Shown piece by piece: positions 24,501-35,602 of a stretch of DNA of 64,000 nucleotides. The DNA is from Antedon bifida (Eukaryota; Echinodermata; Crinoidea; Comatulida; Antedonidae), in NCBI GenBank assembly GCA_963402885.1, contig OY727095.1:811001-875000 (forward strand), given 5' to 3'. Every line of letters starts with the position of its first letter. Positions within the stretch are counted from its first letter, which is position 1. The position numbers were made by a program, and so were the translations under genes. The notes beneath the pieces are model-generated. The model did no database searches, had not been told where the DNA came from, and worked only from the letters and a program-made list of their open reading frames with translations.

Positions 24501-25412
24501 GAGAGGTGCTGGCGGCCCTTCAGCTTTATGTTCAATGTAGCGTTGCCAACATTTCACAGAGTATGGGTTACGTATAATTTCCTCTTCATAAGGAAGGTCA
24601 TCTTCTTCCTGTTTCAAGACAATTGTTTCGGTTTAAAAAAAAAACGTTTCTATATAATTAGTTTACTAGCATACTGGAATAACCTTCAAGGAAGTGCCTA
24701 TTTCTATTAGTATTGACACAGACAGCTATGACATATCATGGAAGAAAAAATTATTTGTTTTCTCCATTTGGTGTAATTTATTATTTTCTATTGACACATT
24801 TGACTGTCCGTCTTTGTTTTCTATCATCATGGTCAACAGCACCTAGCTAGTTATCTATGCAGAATAATCAACTTTGTTTGCCTAGAAAACAAGGTATTAG
24901 ATGCACTGTTTTTTACAGTGCCAATAATAAATAGTCTAATCCAAAAATCAGTCTATCTAGGCCTAAGCCTATTTAAGTTAAAACAATTATATATAGGCCT
25001 AGTAGATAGATAGGCCTAATACTAACTAAGGCCTATCTAGGGGCCTACCCATTATTTAGAATTAATGATTTATTAATAAATGATTTATAATTATTTAATA
25101 CTAAGCTCTTAACTAATTAATTCATGTACAGTGTTACAATATGCATCAGTAATCAGTAACAGATGTACAAGAAAAAAAATAAATAAAAAGCTAGGCCTGG
25201 TGTATGCACCAAGTTCCAAATTACAAAGGGGGGAAAGTCTCTTCTGAGCCTTGACTATCACAACGTTCTTCTGCGCGACATATGCTTATCTAGGCCTATG
25301 TATTCTAAATGAAACAGTGGTGTTAACGAATATTAAATCATATGATATAAGGTCGATTCGTTAAAAAATAACTTACAAACATTAAATTATCTTTATTCCT
25401 TAATTCCGGCAT
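15515..25412 (-). CDS. XAB2: XPA-binding protein 2 / pre-mRNA splicing factor SYF1
   Basis: Twenty exons in transcript order: 25412-25377, 24608-24460, 24052-23929, 23662-23465, 23222-23088, 22665-22501, 22154-22095, 22005-21921, 21802-21651, 21139-21020, 20588-20488, 19727-19652, 19333-19247, 18915-18715, 18277-18202, 17963-17854, 17660-17457, 17089-16915, 16334-16214 and 15695-15515. They total 2,556 bases, i.e. 851 residues (human XAB2 has 855). Landmarks run in the family order: [92 protein letters not shown] (in part), [53 protein letters not shown], then an acidic tail ending [15 protein letters not shown]. The protein is built almost entirely of HAT/TPR helical repeats. It is a core part of the NTC-related/IBC complex of the spliceosome and also links to XPA in transcription-coupled repair. 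Its introns hold several MITEs and repeats, listed separately. Confidence 0.97.
16706..16847. mobile_element. MITE family 1 copy (GCTCTGTCTACACTATCAAA ends)
   Basis: Left end GCTCTGTCTACACTATCAAA; the decayed right end reads TTTTTAGACAAAGC and is followed by TTAA. The interior shows the family's GTGCCCAAATATGGTAGTG segment (the TATGGTAGTGATATG part doubled) and a GGGCACATCA motif. It lies in XAB2 intron 18. Confidence 0.85.
18502..18560. other. Long imperfect hairpin in an XAB2 intron
   Basis: AAGATCTGTG and CACAGATCTT pair perfectly around a 10-base loop. Outside them GGTGCATATTA faces AAATATGCATCC, extending the stem to about 24 bp with a small bulge. The size would suit a pre-miRNA-like or MITE-derived hairpin, but nothing shows processing. 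Confidence 0.7.
19477..19547 (+). mobile_element. tRNA-like sequence (SINE head or tRNA pseudogene)
   Basis: TCCCAGT pairs largely with TTTGGGA as an acceptor stem. The A box is TGGTCTAATGG and the B box GGTTCAAATCT. An anticodon stem TCTGC/GTAGA encloses the loop TTATCAA (anticodon ATC). One T-stem mismatch and the unusual anticodon argue against a working tRNA. Similar heads occur at about 60782 and, degenerate, near 22248; the downstream TTTATGTCTGTGAA-like tail is shared with the 60.8-kb copy, which indicates a SINE family. Confidence 0.65.
20190..20397 (+). mobile_element. Probable LINE 3' end
   Basis: The stretch ends GAGATGAATAAAGGGATTTATG followed by repeated TTATG, i.e. a polyadenylation-like signal plus a short tandem tail typical of CR1/Jockey-type LINE 3' ends. 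No reverse-transcriptase residues remain. It lies in XAB2 intron 11. Confidence 0.5.
21405..21560 (+). repeat. Dispersed repeat, copy A
   Basis: It shares AGTACACCGGGGTAACCCT and GGTTCTTTAAAGTGCACA with 49040-49185 in the same orientation. The match covers roughly 130 bp, with substitutions and small indels. The family is unidentified, and ORFs across it are not convincing genes. Confidence 0.75.
22871..23068. repeat. 18-bp minisatellite, 11 copies
   Basis: The unit GGCTTATATCTAAGGGTG (with ACC/ATC, GGTT/GGTG and GGAT variants) repeats 11 times without length change, in XAB2 intron 5. Because 18 is a multiple of three, both strands stay open (LRYKPT and GLYLRV hexapeptides). The array ends only about 20 bases from the exon-5 splice donor at 23087. 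Confidence 0.95.
23333..23431. mobile_element. MITE family 1 copy, internally shortened
   Basis: Left end GCTCTGTTTACACTATTAAAC, interior GTGCCCAAATATGGTAGTG, right end GTTTGATAGTGTGGACAGGAC. It lies in XAB2 intron 4, about 35 bp from exon 4. Confidence 0.8.
24180..24446. mobile_element. MITE family 3 copy with TTAA flanks, abutting an XAB2 splice donor
   Basis: TTAA at 24176-24179 and at 24447-24450 flanks inverted ends. The left end carries CATTGTCCCC; the right end read inward is AGATGTATTGTCCCC. The same end is found at 60101 and, reversed, at 48848-48925. XAB2 exon 2 ends at 24460, so the insertion lies about 9 bases inside the intron on the transcript strand (donor GTGAATAAT, then TTAA). 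Confidence 0.75.
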
Positions 25413-25704
25413 ATTTACGTAGGAGGAAAATGTGTATTTTAATGGATGGCTCTGAAAAGTTCACATACAAAATACAAACACCACCTGCGCACACGTCGTT
25501 TGTTCAACGTTTTAGCGCATGCCCAAGATAAATTAGCCAATCAGCAGCTCTAGCGCGGGCAACCTTCAATTGACGAAAATTGGTAGGCTAGAGAGTGTTT
25601 AGGGTTTTCTGCTGCTGGGAAGAGAGGATCTAAATTCTTAGAAAAAAACAAGACTTCACTTCACACAGTTTTAAATTTTGTATCATTGTTGCAACTGCAT
25701 TTTA
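25413..25704. promoter_or_regulatory. Divergent promoter of XAB2 and (probably) GPSM2 with a candidate noncoding exon
   Basis: The region upstream of the XAB2 start codon is the only CpG-containing patch nearby. It holds GCGCATGC (25515-25522, NRF1-like half), a CCAAT box in AGCCAATCAG (about 25535-25544) and TAGCGCGGGC. On the plus strand a good splice donor, TTTTA then GTAAGTAT, follows at 25705. A noncoding GPSM2 first exon ending at 25704 would join the acceptor at 35595. Promoter function is inferred from position and motifs; the exon is a hypothesis. Confidence 0.5.
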
Positions 25705-27044
25705 GTAAGTATAGGTGACCTGCTTTTTGTGGATGTCTGTAAATATATGATTGTTTAATAAAGGCTTAAAACATGGTAGGCCTAGGGCTAGACTAGGCTT
25801 ATAAAAAGGCTAAGTTTAGGCTTACCAACCTGACTGAGCAGTTTTGGTGGAGAGTTAAAAAATGCATAGGCCTACCAACTGTCACATCCTATATTAGTGG
25901 CAATATGCTATTGCTTAGTTAGTAATAATGTAGTGTAATTACACTATTTAATCAGTTACCATAATTGTATTGATCTAGAATTAAAATGTCAACAGGTTGT
26001 TTTATTTTAACGGGTGTAAATTGAATCCTTTGATTGTTTAATTAAAGATGTACGTGCATGCCATATATACATGAGTACATTTTAGGGAGATCTCATTATA
26101 GCTGGCTGGAGCTAACGGTTATGGTGGGTTCAATCAAGGCAATCTAACAACAGGATGCTGAACTCGCCTTGCCAAGATACTGTAGGAACTCGTAACAGTA
26201 CTTTGATCTTATGTCTGGCTTTGACACAGTACCTACAGTACTGTGCTATGTACTGTTCATATTTTCTGGCGGCGTCTGTTAATCCAAACATTTGAGGAAG
26301 TCAATCGAAAATCAGTCAAAAGGTTTAGGGGGTGTGGAACTGATCATGTCACAGCCATGTGACAGATAAACCCTTTGATCTTCCGAGGATTTTATATGGT
26401 AGCATCGAGGAACTCTATGATTGTTTCTATGGAAAATCTGCTTTTCAGAATTCAATTTTTGATCAATAGACAGAAATTTAGGGCTAGAAACAGATTGTAC
26501 TATATAATGTAATGCAAAGTTCACATTCTCATAGCCAATAACATTGAAAATCCTTTCCAAAGTACTGCACCTTGATGTGCATTATTTTAGTGTTTGTCTA
26601 GTGGGTTCAATCATCATAATTTGAAATAGAACTGTCTTGCGATTTTGATGGTTGTCATGAGGATCGCAATGCAGTGTGGTTGAAATGCTTAAAAACTTCT
26701 ATCTATAAGATTTGTAAGATTTTGTTCATGCATGACTTTCTATGCAGACATCTAAATCTTCAAAGCCAGTGCTTACATTTAGTACTTTATTTTTAATCAT
26801 ACAATTGTCTATAGAAAAGAATAATTAATAGGGTATGACCCTAATACAGTATATACCATGCACTTGAATGATATTATATTTACCATGCCTGGCCTGGTCA
26901 GATTTATTAATAAGGATTGATGGACTTTGGCTTCTTGCAGTGAAATAACTGACTGACGTGCATGATAAGCACTTTTAAATTTTAATTAATTAATTGAACC
27001 TTTTATTTTATTATGGACGTTTTCATTAGTCTGTAGATAGTCAA

Positions 27045-27310
27045 CATAAATGAGACCCCAAGCCTCTGCAACAAGATCACCAAGTCCTAGTGTGACCAAT
27101 TGGGCCAATTTTGTGACTGAGCATTTTCTGTTGAATGTTCTTCTATGTTGTCATTGTTTTTTTCTAATGCTTTTTGTCTTTTCTCCATTTTGTTTTGACT
27201 TTATCACTCGTTTTCAGCCCATTTTTTGTTTTTTTTTTTAAATTTCATTCATCCTTCTAAATTTGCTGTACATTGAGAAAAGAGAAATAAAAGTTTGATT
27301 GGATTTCGAG
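27045..27310 (+). mobile_element. Probable LINE 3' UTR/tail
   Basis: The stretch is pyrimidine-rich and ends CATTGAGAAAAGAGAAATAA followed by AAGTTTGATTGGATTT, i.e. a polyadenylation signal plus a TTGAT-type tail, as in LINE 3' ends. The 63-codon ORF inside is low-complexity and not supported as a gene. Confidence 0.5.
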
Positions 27311-27860
27311 GAATATTTCAATTATATTTTTTAAATAAAAGGATTTTTAGAATTGATTTAGATATTATTACTGGTTTAGTGAGCAAACTAATTAAAGATA
27401 CAATTGTTAGTGTTACTGTATAGTTACTGTGATGTGTATGACAAAGGTTTTCAATCTGTTGGAAAATTCATTCTTTTAATATGCATTATTATGATTGGGT
27501 GTGGTTATCTTTATATGTATTAGTCAGCAACTACTGTAATCAAATTATATATTGAACTTAACTGCAATATAGTGATTATGATATTGCATTTTTAATAATA
27601 ATAATATTTACTTCAAATTATAAAAAGGGACTTGCATACAGTAATACATAAGTTGATTGGGAGTCTGTGCGCAATGAATGCTGGCATTTATATTGGGCCG
27701 CTTAGATTATTAAAATCACCTTATAAGTTATATTTCACATTTTTACCGTTTAAACACAAACAAATTATCGCAATAGGCCCATATACTGTAGTTTTTAAAT
27801 TTACATAAAATGCAGTTTGTGACCTTAAATTAGATAAAAAAAATGTTGGGAACGTGGCTT

Positions 27861-28013
27861 TATAGCTTAGTTGCCACTATGACGCAACACAAGGACGTAA
27901 GCCCAATGCAAGCAAGTTGACCAATCACAAGCGAAAATTCGGATAATCCATCACTTGTGATTGGTTAAATAGCTTACGTCGTTTCCGTTACGTCCTAGTG
28001 GGAACGTGGCTTT
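27861..28013. mobile_element. Palindromic MITE with 40-bp-class inverted ends
   Basis: The left arm contains GCCACTATGACGCAAC and GGACGTAAGC. The right arm read inward gives CCCACTAGGACGTAACGG and ACGACGTAAGCT. The inner arms TTGACCAATCACAAGCG and CACTTGTGATTGGTTAA also pair. The 15-bp GGGAACGTGGCTTTA stands as a direct repeat at 27848-27862 and 28000-28014. No coding capacity. Confidence 0.75.
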
Positions 28014-28990
28014 AATTGGTACTGTATATGTGCAGACACTTGATACATGCAACAAATGCTTGTTAATATTATTTTATAATCTGTACTGCGAGTGAGTGAG
28101 ACAGTCAATGATGCATAGAATACATACAAGAAACTGTATATGTCTCGGTAAAAACCCATGAAATGTCGGTTGTCATCAGCAAATCTGATTTAAAGATATA
28201 TACAAACATACTAGAAAATGACAAAAATTGTAAAAGTATAAAACAGCAACATTAAAAATCTTTAAAAGGTTAGAAGAAGCGAGAAGACTTCAAATCTTTA
28301 TATTTGTATGAAGTAAGATGATTTGTTCTAGATCAGTACCCAATCCATAAATCTAGTTACGTTATGAGGCATATATTTGTTAAAGTTGCATTGCTTAAAC
28401 TGAAATATTTTTGCACTGCTTCGATAGAAACTGCAAGATGTTTGAGGCATGTTGAGTTTGCCTCAAAACAGAACAGTCGAATAAGCATATTGCCATGCTA
28501 TGTTGAATGGACAATGCATGTGCAGTACACAATAACAGATTTATATACCGCTATTCCAAAATGAGATAGGATTCACCTCCTAATGTGCTTATCTAACCTA
28601 TATGACCATTCGATCTACAGTCAACCCAAATTTCTTAGCTGAATATTAACTACAGTAGATGACTGTATGCATTTAAAAATTATTTTTAAATCGATAATAA
28701 TAAAGAAAAATTCATTTTTATTCTCAATCCCATCACAGTGTACAGTAAACCCATTTTCATTATAACTATCACAATATTACAATTACTATGCAATGAGTAC
28801 AGAAAGTTCACATTATGCCAGCTATATTTCAGAACAAAGAACTGAGTTATATATAAAAAAAAATATGATAGTGGATGGAGAGCGACATTGCATGGCAAAT
28901 GCATTTGAATACTGTATATGTTTTGTTGTATTGTACAATAAAGATTATTTTAAGTTTGTTGGTACAGTACAGTACTCGAGATACTTGTTG

Positions 28991-29030
28991 TGGTGGTCGG
29001 CCCCGTCCGTCACAGAATTTCCGACCACCA
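28991..29030. other. GC-rich hairpin
   Basis: TGGTGGTCGG and CCGACCACCA are perfect 10-bp arms around a 20-base loop, a GC-rich island in AT-rich surroundings. Another GACCACA follows at 29043. Function unknown; it could be a MITE remnant. Confidence 0.75.
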
Positions 29031-30319
29031 TTTCCATGATGCTGACCACAAAAGTATTTTTTTTATTATAAAACATTGGCCTACAAATATTTTTAATTTT
29101 TTAGTAAGGCACACAGTATAAAAGTTATTTATACTGTAAGTCTAAATAACAGAAATTAGAACCCAGGCAACTTTATTTGTTTTTTTTAAGGCAGCTTTGA
29201 AAACTCACCTTTTTAATTCATACTTTTTCATCTTTTCTTTTCTGGCATTTTATTTTTATACTGGATAGTAAGGTCATTGAGGTTTGGATAAGGCACTTTT
29301 TATTATAAAGCCTGAACTATTACTGTAGGGATTAAACGAAAAATTACATAACAACATTATAAAATGCATAATGAAAGTAATGGCTATCATTAGACACAGC
29401 AATATTATTTAAAATAATTGATTTTATGCAATATAATTCATTCATCGATTTTAAGAAAATGTGGCTGAAAATGAAATTTTCAATTCGCAACATCAACCTT
29501 GGAAATTGTAGGATGTTTTGTCTGTATATTTAATATCAAGAAAAAGATTATGCAGGCTTCTCACAGACTTCCTTAATACCTTGCTGTTTAAACATTAATT
29601 TCCAATATAATCCTTGGGTGGTTTAGAGTTTCTATGCCTAGCAAAAATAATGTTTATTATATAATTTTGTGTTATATACTTTCATGTTTTAACTGTACAA
29701 AGCAATTTGCTAGGATGAATTATAACTACCTAGTTAATAACGTTGCTAGTGCGTCATAAAATGCTCTTACGATTTTAATGCGTGCTTAATTGCTATGCAA
29801 GTCACTTCACCAACCTCTAATTTATTGACTTGTATTCAATTAGTCAAAATTGGTAATTAGAATGAAGAAAGATGTTTGCTAATTAGATGTAAACTCGTTT
29901 GCTGATTAGATTTAAACACACTATTGTTTTTTTTTTCTTGTTTTATTAAAGTTGTTTGTTTATATATTATTTTATTTTTAGTTTTTACAGAGTTTAGAAT
30001 ATTTATTTCATTTTTTTTGTATTGTTCATGGTTCAATAATAACCCAAGTACAGTAATAAAATATAATAGGATGTCATTGTTATAAGATCTCGTATGTTTG
30101 ATGTCTATTTCCAGGGTGTTGCCTTGTAGTACTGTAGATGAGTGGGAGAACTGGCCAAATTCTTGTTGATTTGAAGTATCCCATCGGGTTGATTTTAACT
30201 TTTTTTTTGGTTATAAAGTTTAATTATTTGTATTTTAAAAGCAAGATTATTTTTTATACTTTATGTAGTACTGTAGTATGCAGTATGTAGGAAAAATGTT
30301 ATGGTGTCCATGGTATTAA

Positions 30320-30474
30320 GCCCTGTGTCTACACTATCAAACTTTATGTGACAACAAAATGTGATGTGACATGATGATGTCATATCACTACCATATTTTG
30401 GCATATCAAGACACTACCATACTTGGGCACATCACACTTTTTTTGTAAAACTAGTTTGATAGTGTAGACAGAGC
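30320..30474. mobile_element. MITE family 1, complete copy with TTAA target duplication
   Basis: TTAA (30316-30319), then GCCCTGTGTCTACACTATC ... AGTTTGATAGTGTAGACAG and AGC, then TTAA (30475-30478). The 155-bp element has ends that are inverted copies over at least 20 bp, and the inner part is also largely palindromic (ATGATGTCATATCACTACC, GGGCACATCACA). The TTAA flanks fit piggyBac or Kolobok transposition. Confidence 0.9.
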
Positions 30475-33355
30475 TTAAGTGTAGTTTTACAGGATCTACC
30501 TGAGGCAATAGGTAGCTTTTGATTAGGAAAGGCTGTGTACCAATGTCCAACATAGGTCAGGTCAATCTATGTGTCGTCGGTAATCACCTAGAAATCATCA
30601 AACATGTGTCCAGGTAAGCAGCAAGGACACATATCCCAGTATTGCCACATGCACACAATACATTACATGACGTACTTTGGTTGTCGGGTCATCGCAAATA
30701 AAAACTTCCTACAAGCACCTGTACAATAATCACCCATAATGGATTCTTCCATTGTTAGAGTGGGGTGTGGATTACAATAGTACAGTAGGTACAGTACTGT
30801 AAGGTGTTATAGCTATAACAATAGAATTCACATTGTTAGTTCCTATAGCTAGTAATATTATTAATGCATTTTAAATTGAGATTTTTCAAGGTAGATTTCA
30901 ACAAATCTTTATAGCTTCTACGTTTGTTGTTAATAATTGTATTATAATGATGATTGAATGCATTCAGATGTATTGAAATCTATACTCCATCCTAATTAAG
31001 TTATATTTGATACTTGATAATACATAATGTGACAGAACTAGACTGGTGAACCATGGCTACTGTAGAGGTTCATATTCTCATAAAAGTGTGTAACACTAGA
31101 GTATCTCTGCCCCATCTATGGTGAGGTGTTGGTTCTTTGCGTTGGTCACTGGTATAGCCTGAGTTGCTGCTTGGTCCCGGGAACTGTATCTTAGGCCACA
31201 AAATATAATCATTGCAGAATGCTTTTCTACACAATGTGAAAATCAAATGCTATATTGTTATTTCACGCTTTTTAACCAAAATTGAAAAAAAGTTAGTGTT
31301 AAAAAGTTACCCAAAAATAAAGTTAAAAAAATATGCTCATTTACCCTTACCAATTACATACTGTACTGACATCAATATTTTTTTGCCGATACAAAGTCCA
31401 ATTCCTCTATTTTTTTACTGTGGATGTTGTAACTATGATATTATTGTAGGTTAAAATTCCACAATGATTTTTTTAGCTATAGTCTCAATGAGAAAAAGCT
31501 TTTAAACAAGTCATTGAAATCTGGTGTTAATGCGTGCAGCTGGCTAAATATTATGTCGGCATTTGTTTCATCCACTGCAGTGTGTAGAAATTTATAGATT
31601 TTATAATATTCAAAGAAGAGTCTGCACCCAATTTTGATTGCTGATGAGACTTGAATGTACTGTATATTATTAGCTAAGCCTGTAGACATATGTGATCTTG
31701 CAACCTAGTATCCTATTGTTGGCCTGTTTCAGTCCATTGAAGTCTCTTCTGATCAAGTCCATTCCTTGCTGAACTCCCAGATGTCATCTCACCACCTCTC
31801 GTCTACCTAGTCTTCTGTGATTGTCTGCTACGAGTCCACCTGCGCCCAAGTCCACTTTTTCTTTTTTATTTCTTTGATGTTCTTTTCTGTAGGTATGTCA
31901 AGGTTGGTTACAGTACCTTTTCCATGTCTGCTGTAGTTATCCTTATCATTGCTTTTTCCATAACTTTTGCAGTAAGTCGTGTGGCCTACCCGAATTAAAT
32001 TTTGAAAATTGCAATGCAAAAGATAGGATATTAGGTTCAACACTTCATTCTAAAATGACTCCACACCCACAAACCAATCCCCCACCCACCCACCCACAAA
32101 CCAATCCCTCCCCACCCCCTCTTTCTACTTGAAAATCCTTGATCCTGATTTTCAACTTCTTATTTCCTTAATAATATAAATCGTAATTTATAAAACTTAA
32201 TTTAAATTTTTAATCAATATTCTTTGTTATTTTTCATTAATTTTTAATAATAGATTGAATGTTTATTATGAAAAGCATTACTGATACTTGTCAAAAAGAT
32301 TCCGTTTATATAATCTAATGATATCTCATTTTTATCTAATAAATCATTTGTCATCTTCATCGTCTTTTTCTAATGGGACAGAACATTTTAAAGTGTCTTG
32401 TAAATTATACTTGTACTGCTACAACAGTGAATGGAAGAGCTCTGACAACATGACACAAATGACATGTGGATGAAGTTGAATTGATGAACATCATACAGCA
32501 TGTTTTAATAGCAAGCATATTCAATTTACATAAAAAACCTACTGTAAGAATCTATACAAACACAATAGTCCATGAGTGACAGTTTTTTAAATTTAATATT
32601 GACTGACTTAAAGAGACAGTAATAATTTAGGAATTACTTCAATCTTTTTACTAAAATCCATTCTGTTTAAAAACATTATTTTATTAATGTAAAGTAAAAA
32701 AGAAAATATTTATTCTAACCTTGCTAAGTTCATTTACTTTGCTTTGCATTATTTAACGCACACATAAGTTTATTTTATCGTTTATGTTTATATTGATGTA
32801 TTTGATTCAATGCCCTATGTATAATAAATGGCCTAGGCAATGCTCCTAGGAAAGAAAGAAAAAAAAGTCTTTTTACAGTACTGTGCTGTATATTGTAATA
32901 ATTGTTTAAGTTGTGTTCACATTTATCCTTTTTGTCAATGGCCTACAGTAAAATAAAAAATAATAAATAAAAATAAATACAGTATGTCCAGACTGTAATT
33001 TTCATTTAATTTTTGACCAATTTCCATCATATACTAAAGTACCTACTGTACATAGTGTACAGTACAGTGGATCAATAAAATAAAGTATAAATTTGTATAG
33101 AATTTACAGTTTAAAGTAGTGTCTGTCTGGAATTATAATTTTTTTTATTCGATGTGAGGAAATCCATTTTATGAGCATCACATTTGATTGGATGAAGTAT
33201 TTACAACAAAAACTAATTATTGTATTACAGTATAGTTTGCTGTGTGAATGATACAAATTAAGTTTATCTTATTCATGTATGAACAAATAGATGCATTTCA
33301 CAACTTTCTTTCATGACATTAAACTATTTTTTGTTAATTATGCAAATATATTTAT

Positions 33356-33425
33356 ACAGTAGAACCCCACTTTTGACATCGTTGGGTCCCGAAGGTGTCC
33401 CCTTAAAGTTGGGATGCAAATTTGA
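33356..33425. mobile_element. MITE family 2 end (TACAGTAGAACCCC)
   Basis: TACAGTAGAACCCCACTTTTG followed by GTCCCGAAGGTGTCCCC. Related TACAGTAGAAC ends and GGGTGTCCCC interiors appear near 364-417, 41455-41500, 41890-42010, 42590-42690, 50195-50275, 53474-53612, 58860-58885 and 62580-62640, and bracket the array at 47.6-48.1 kb. Confidence 0.6.
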
Positions 33426-34192
33426 ATGTACTGTAACTTGCATCTACAGTACAGTATACAGTATTAGTATTTTTAAACTTATGTTACATTTAAGAACTAA
33501 ATATTAGATTGATGTCTAAAGATACTCAAAGTCTATACAAGATCAAAAATGACCCCTAGTGGTTTGTTTAATTATACGAGAGAATAAAGGTCTAAAGGAT
33601 GCTAAATTAAAGTTTCCCAGAGGGAAAAGTCTGATGAGCAGTTTTCAAGCGATGAATATTAGTTGATATTCTTCATCACACTACTGTATATTATAACCGA
33701 TTCACCCTTAAGACAAACTTCATTTTTGTCATGTAATGTTCATATTGAAATATTATATTTTAAGGACAATCAGAGATTACATACCTTCGCCAAGGGCTGA
33801 CCTCTAAAATTAGAAATAATTACAGTTACCCCTGTTTTTAAATTTAAATGTTTAATGTTTTAAAGGCCAAACAGAGTTGTGTGTTGTTGTAATAATATAT
33901 TATGTATACAAATTATGTACAGTAGTTTTCAGTTAGGTGACTGCACAGAATTTTAGTTTTGATGGAAAACTAAAAGCAATTTTAAACATTTCTAACCTGG
34001 ATTATGTTTAAAAAAATATGATTATGATTTGGGTAGAATCTTTTGTGACATTTATTTGCGTTTCCTCGGAATTCTTACCATGAGCCGGGTAAAACACATC
34101 AAGTCAAGAAAGTCCATATGCGATAGGTTTCTCTTGCTAAGGCCAAGTTCAGTGCAATTGTGGTTTTAATTATGAAATGCACTGTAGCCCTC

Positions 34193-34470
34193 GCATAATA
34201 ATAATAATAATATTTATTCGGTCATCAATGTAAAAATAACCAGGAATGAGAATAGGCTAAAGCCCAAACAGATTCTGCTCTCACTCCATACAATACAAAC
34301 AGTTAAGATAAAACCATATACAAGAAAAATACAAATAAACTATACATAACATGAAATATAGTGTTTCGTTAGAGTAGCCTTAAATATTGAAATTGTTTGT
34401 GAATCTTTTATGTCATTTGGTATTTGCTCCCATAGTCTAGGAAAGGAAACAAATACAGAATTATGTATAT
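34193..34470 (-). mobile_element. LINE 3' end with reverse-transcriptase ORF C-terminus
   Basis: On the minus strand the right part translates as PRLWEQIPNDIKDSQTI, SIFKATLTKHYIS, then stop: the R.W..IP..I..S.....FK..L ending common to CR1/Jockey/RTE-type LINE proteins. A 3' UTR follows, ending in AATAAATATTATTATTATTA at the left edge. It is 5'-truncated, as usual for LINE copies. Confidence 0.75.
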
Positions 34471-35602
34471 TACATCACCCAATGCTTGTTTGTTATTGGG
34501 TCACATCAGTGCTTGTGCCCTAATATGTACTGAAAATAATATTACTAATAGCACCCTTGTTCTTACTTCTTGTCTTGATAATAATACTAACTTCATTCAC
34601 AAGAATGGGATGATGGCATGAATAGATTTTATAGTGCCTGCTTATAATCATTGCTTCTGAATCTGTAATAAGTCTTTTTCATTCATATTATCTAATCATA
34701 ATCTTGTTTACTTTAGCAATCCCTGACCAATTCATCTCTGTATATTTTACATTATGGTTTGATACTGATACTGAAATTGTTGTTCAAATACATGAAATGA
34801 AGAGTCTAGTTGATAATGTTTGTTATTCAAGATCGTTTAAATAGTCACCCACTGAATATAATATTAGTTATTGTGTTAAACTAGGTATGTTAAATTAAAC
34901 TTGGGTCACTTATTAACTGTAAATTGTAACAATTCTTCATTAATATGTTTGTACAATATCCTGTTTCTTGTTGGGCGACTCTGTAATTAAGATTAATCGC
35001 CCTTTTAAATTTATGTTATTTTCATTAATTAAGATGGATCCTGCTTTTAATTCTGTATTTGTGCTATCATTTTTACATTTTTAACCTGTTTTCTAGTCGA
35101 CGTTGAGTTGCTTTGAGTTTACCAGATTCAAAGATGTTACTGGAAAAGTGGGGTGAAAATCAACAATGTTAAAATTGTTGAAATCTGCAATCGTTGAAAT
35201 TGAACCAAGTCCTTCAACACTTTAAGTGTATGAAAGTTACTATTCAAGATCACTGTCATTGTGTTTTGTTTTTGTCGAAAATCTAATGTTTATTTTCAAA
35301 TTTCATTATTCACATAATCCTTACAATGTGTTGTTAAACATTGTCTCTGGATTATTATTGCTAATCCTAAATTTAATTAACATGACCGCGTAAAGAAGTA
35401 AACAGCAGTTATAAATTAATCTAAAGTTAGCATGCACGTACAGTACCATATTGGATTTCAGCTTAAAGTCAACTACGTTCAGTTTAAACATTGATTGGAC
35501 ATTATTAAATGCATGGAGCATTTCTTGCACAGGTATGCTACTGTACTGTTTTCAACCAAAGAAAACTAATTGTTGGCACTAATTTCCTTCAACAGATCAA
35601 TA

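Larger units (their letters stand above)
25705..35595. other. About 9.9 kb noncoding region upstream of the GPSM2 coding exons
   Basis: No exon with family similarity or coherent splice phase was found. The region holds a LINE 3' tail (27045-27310), a palindromic MITE (27861-28013), a hairpin (28991-29030), a complete MITE family 1 copy (30320-30474), a C-rich stretch (32050-32125), a MITE family 2 end (33356-33425) and a LINE C-terminus (34193-34470). The motif TACAGTA/TACTGTA is unusually frequent. It is probably the first intron of GPSM2 if the candidate noncoding exon is real. Confidence 0.55.
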
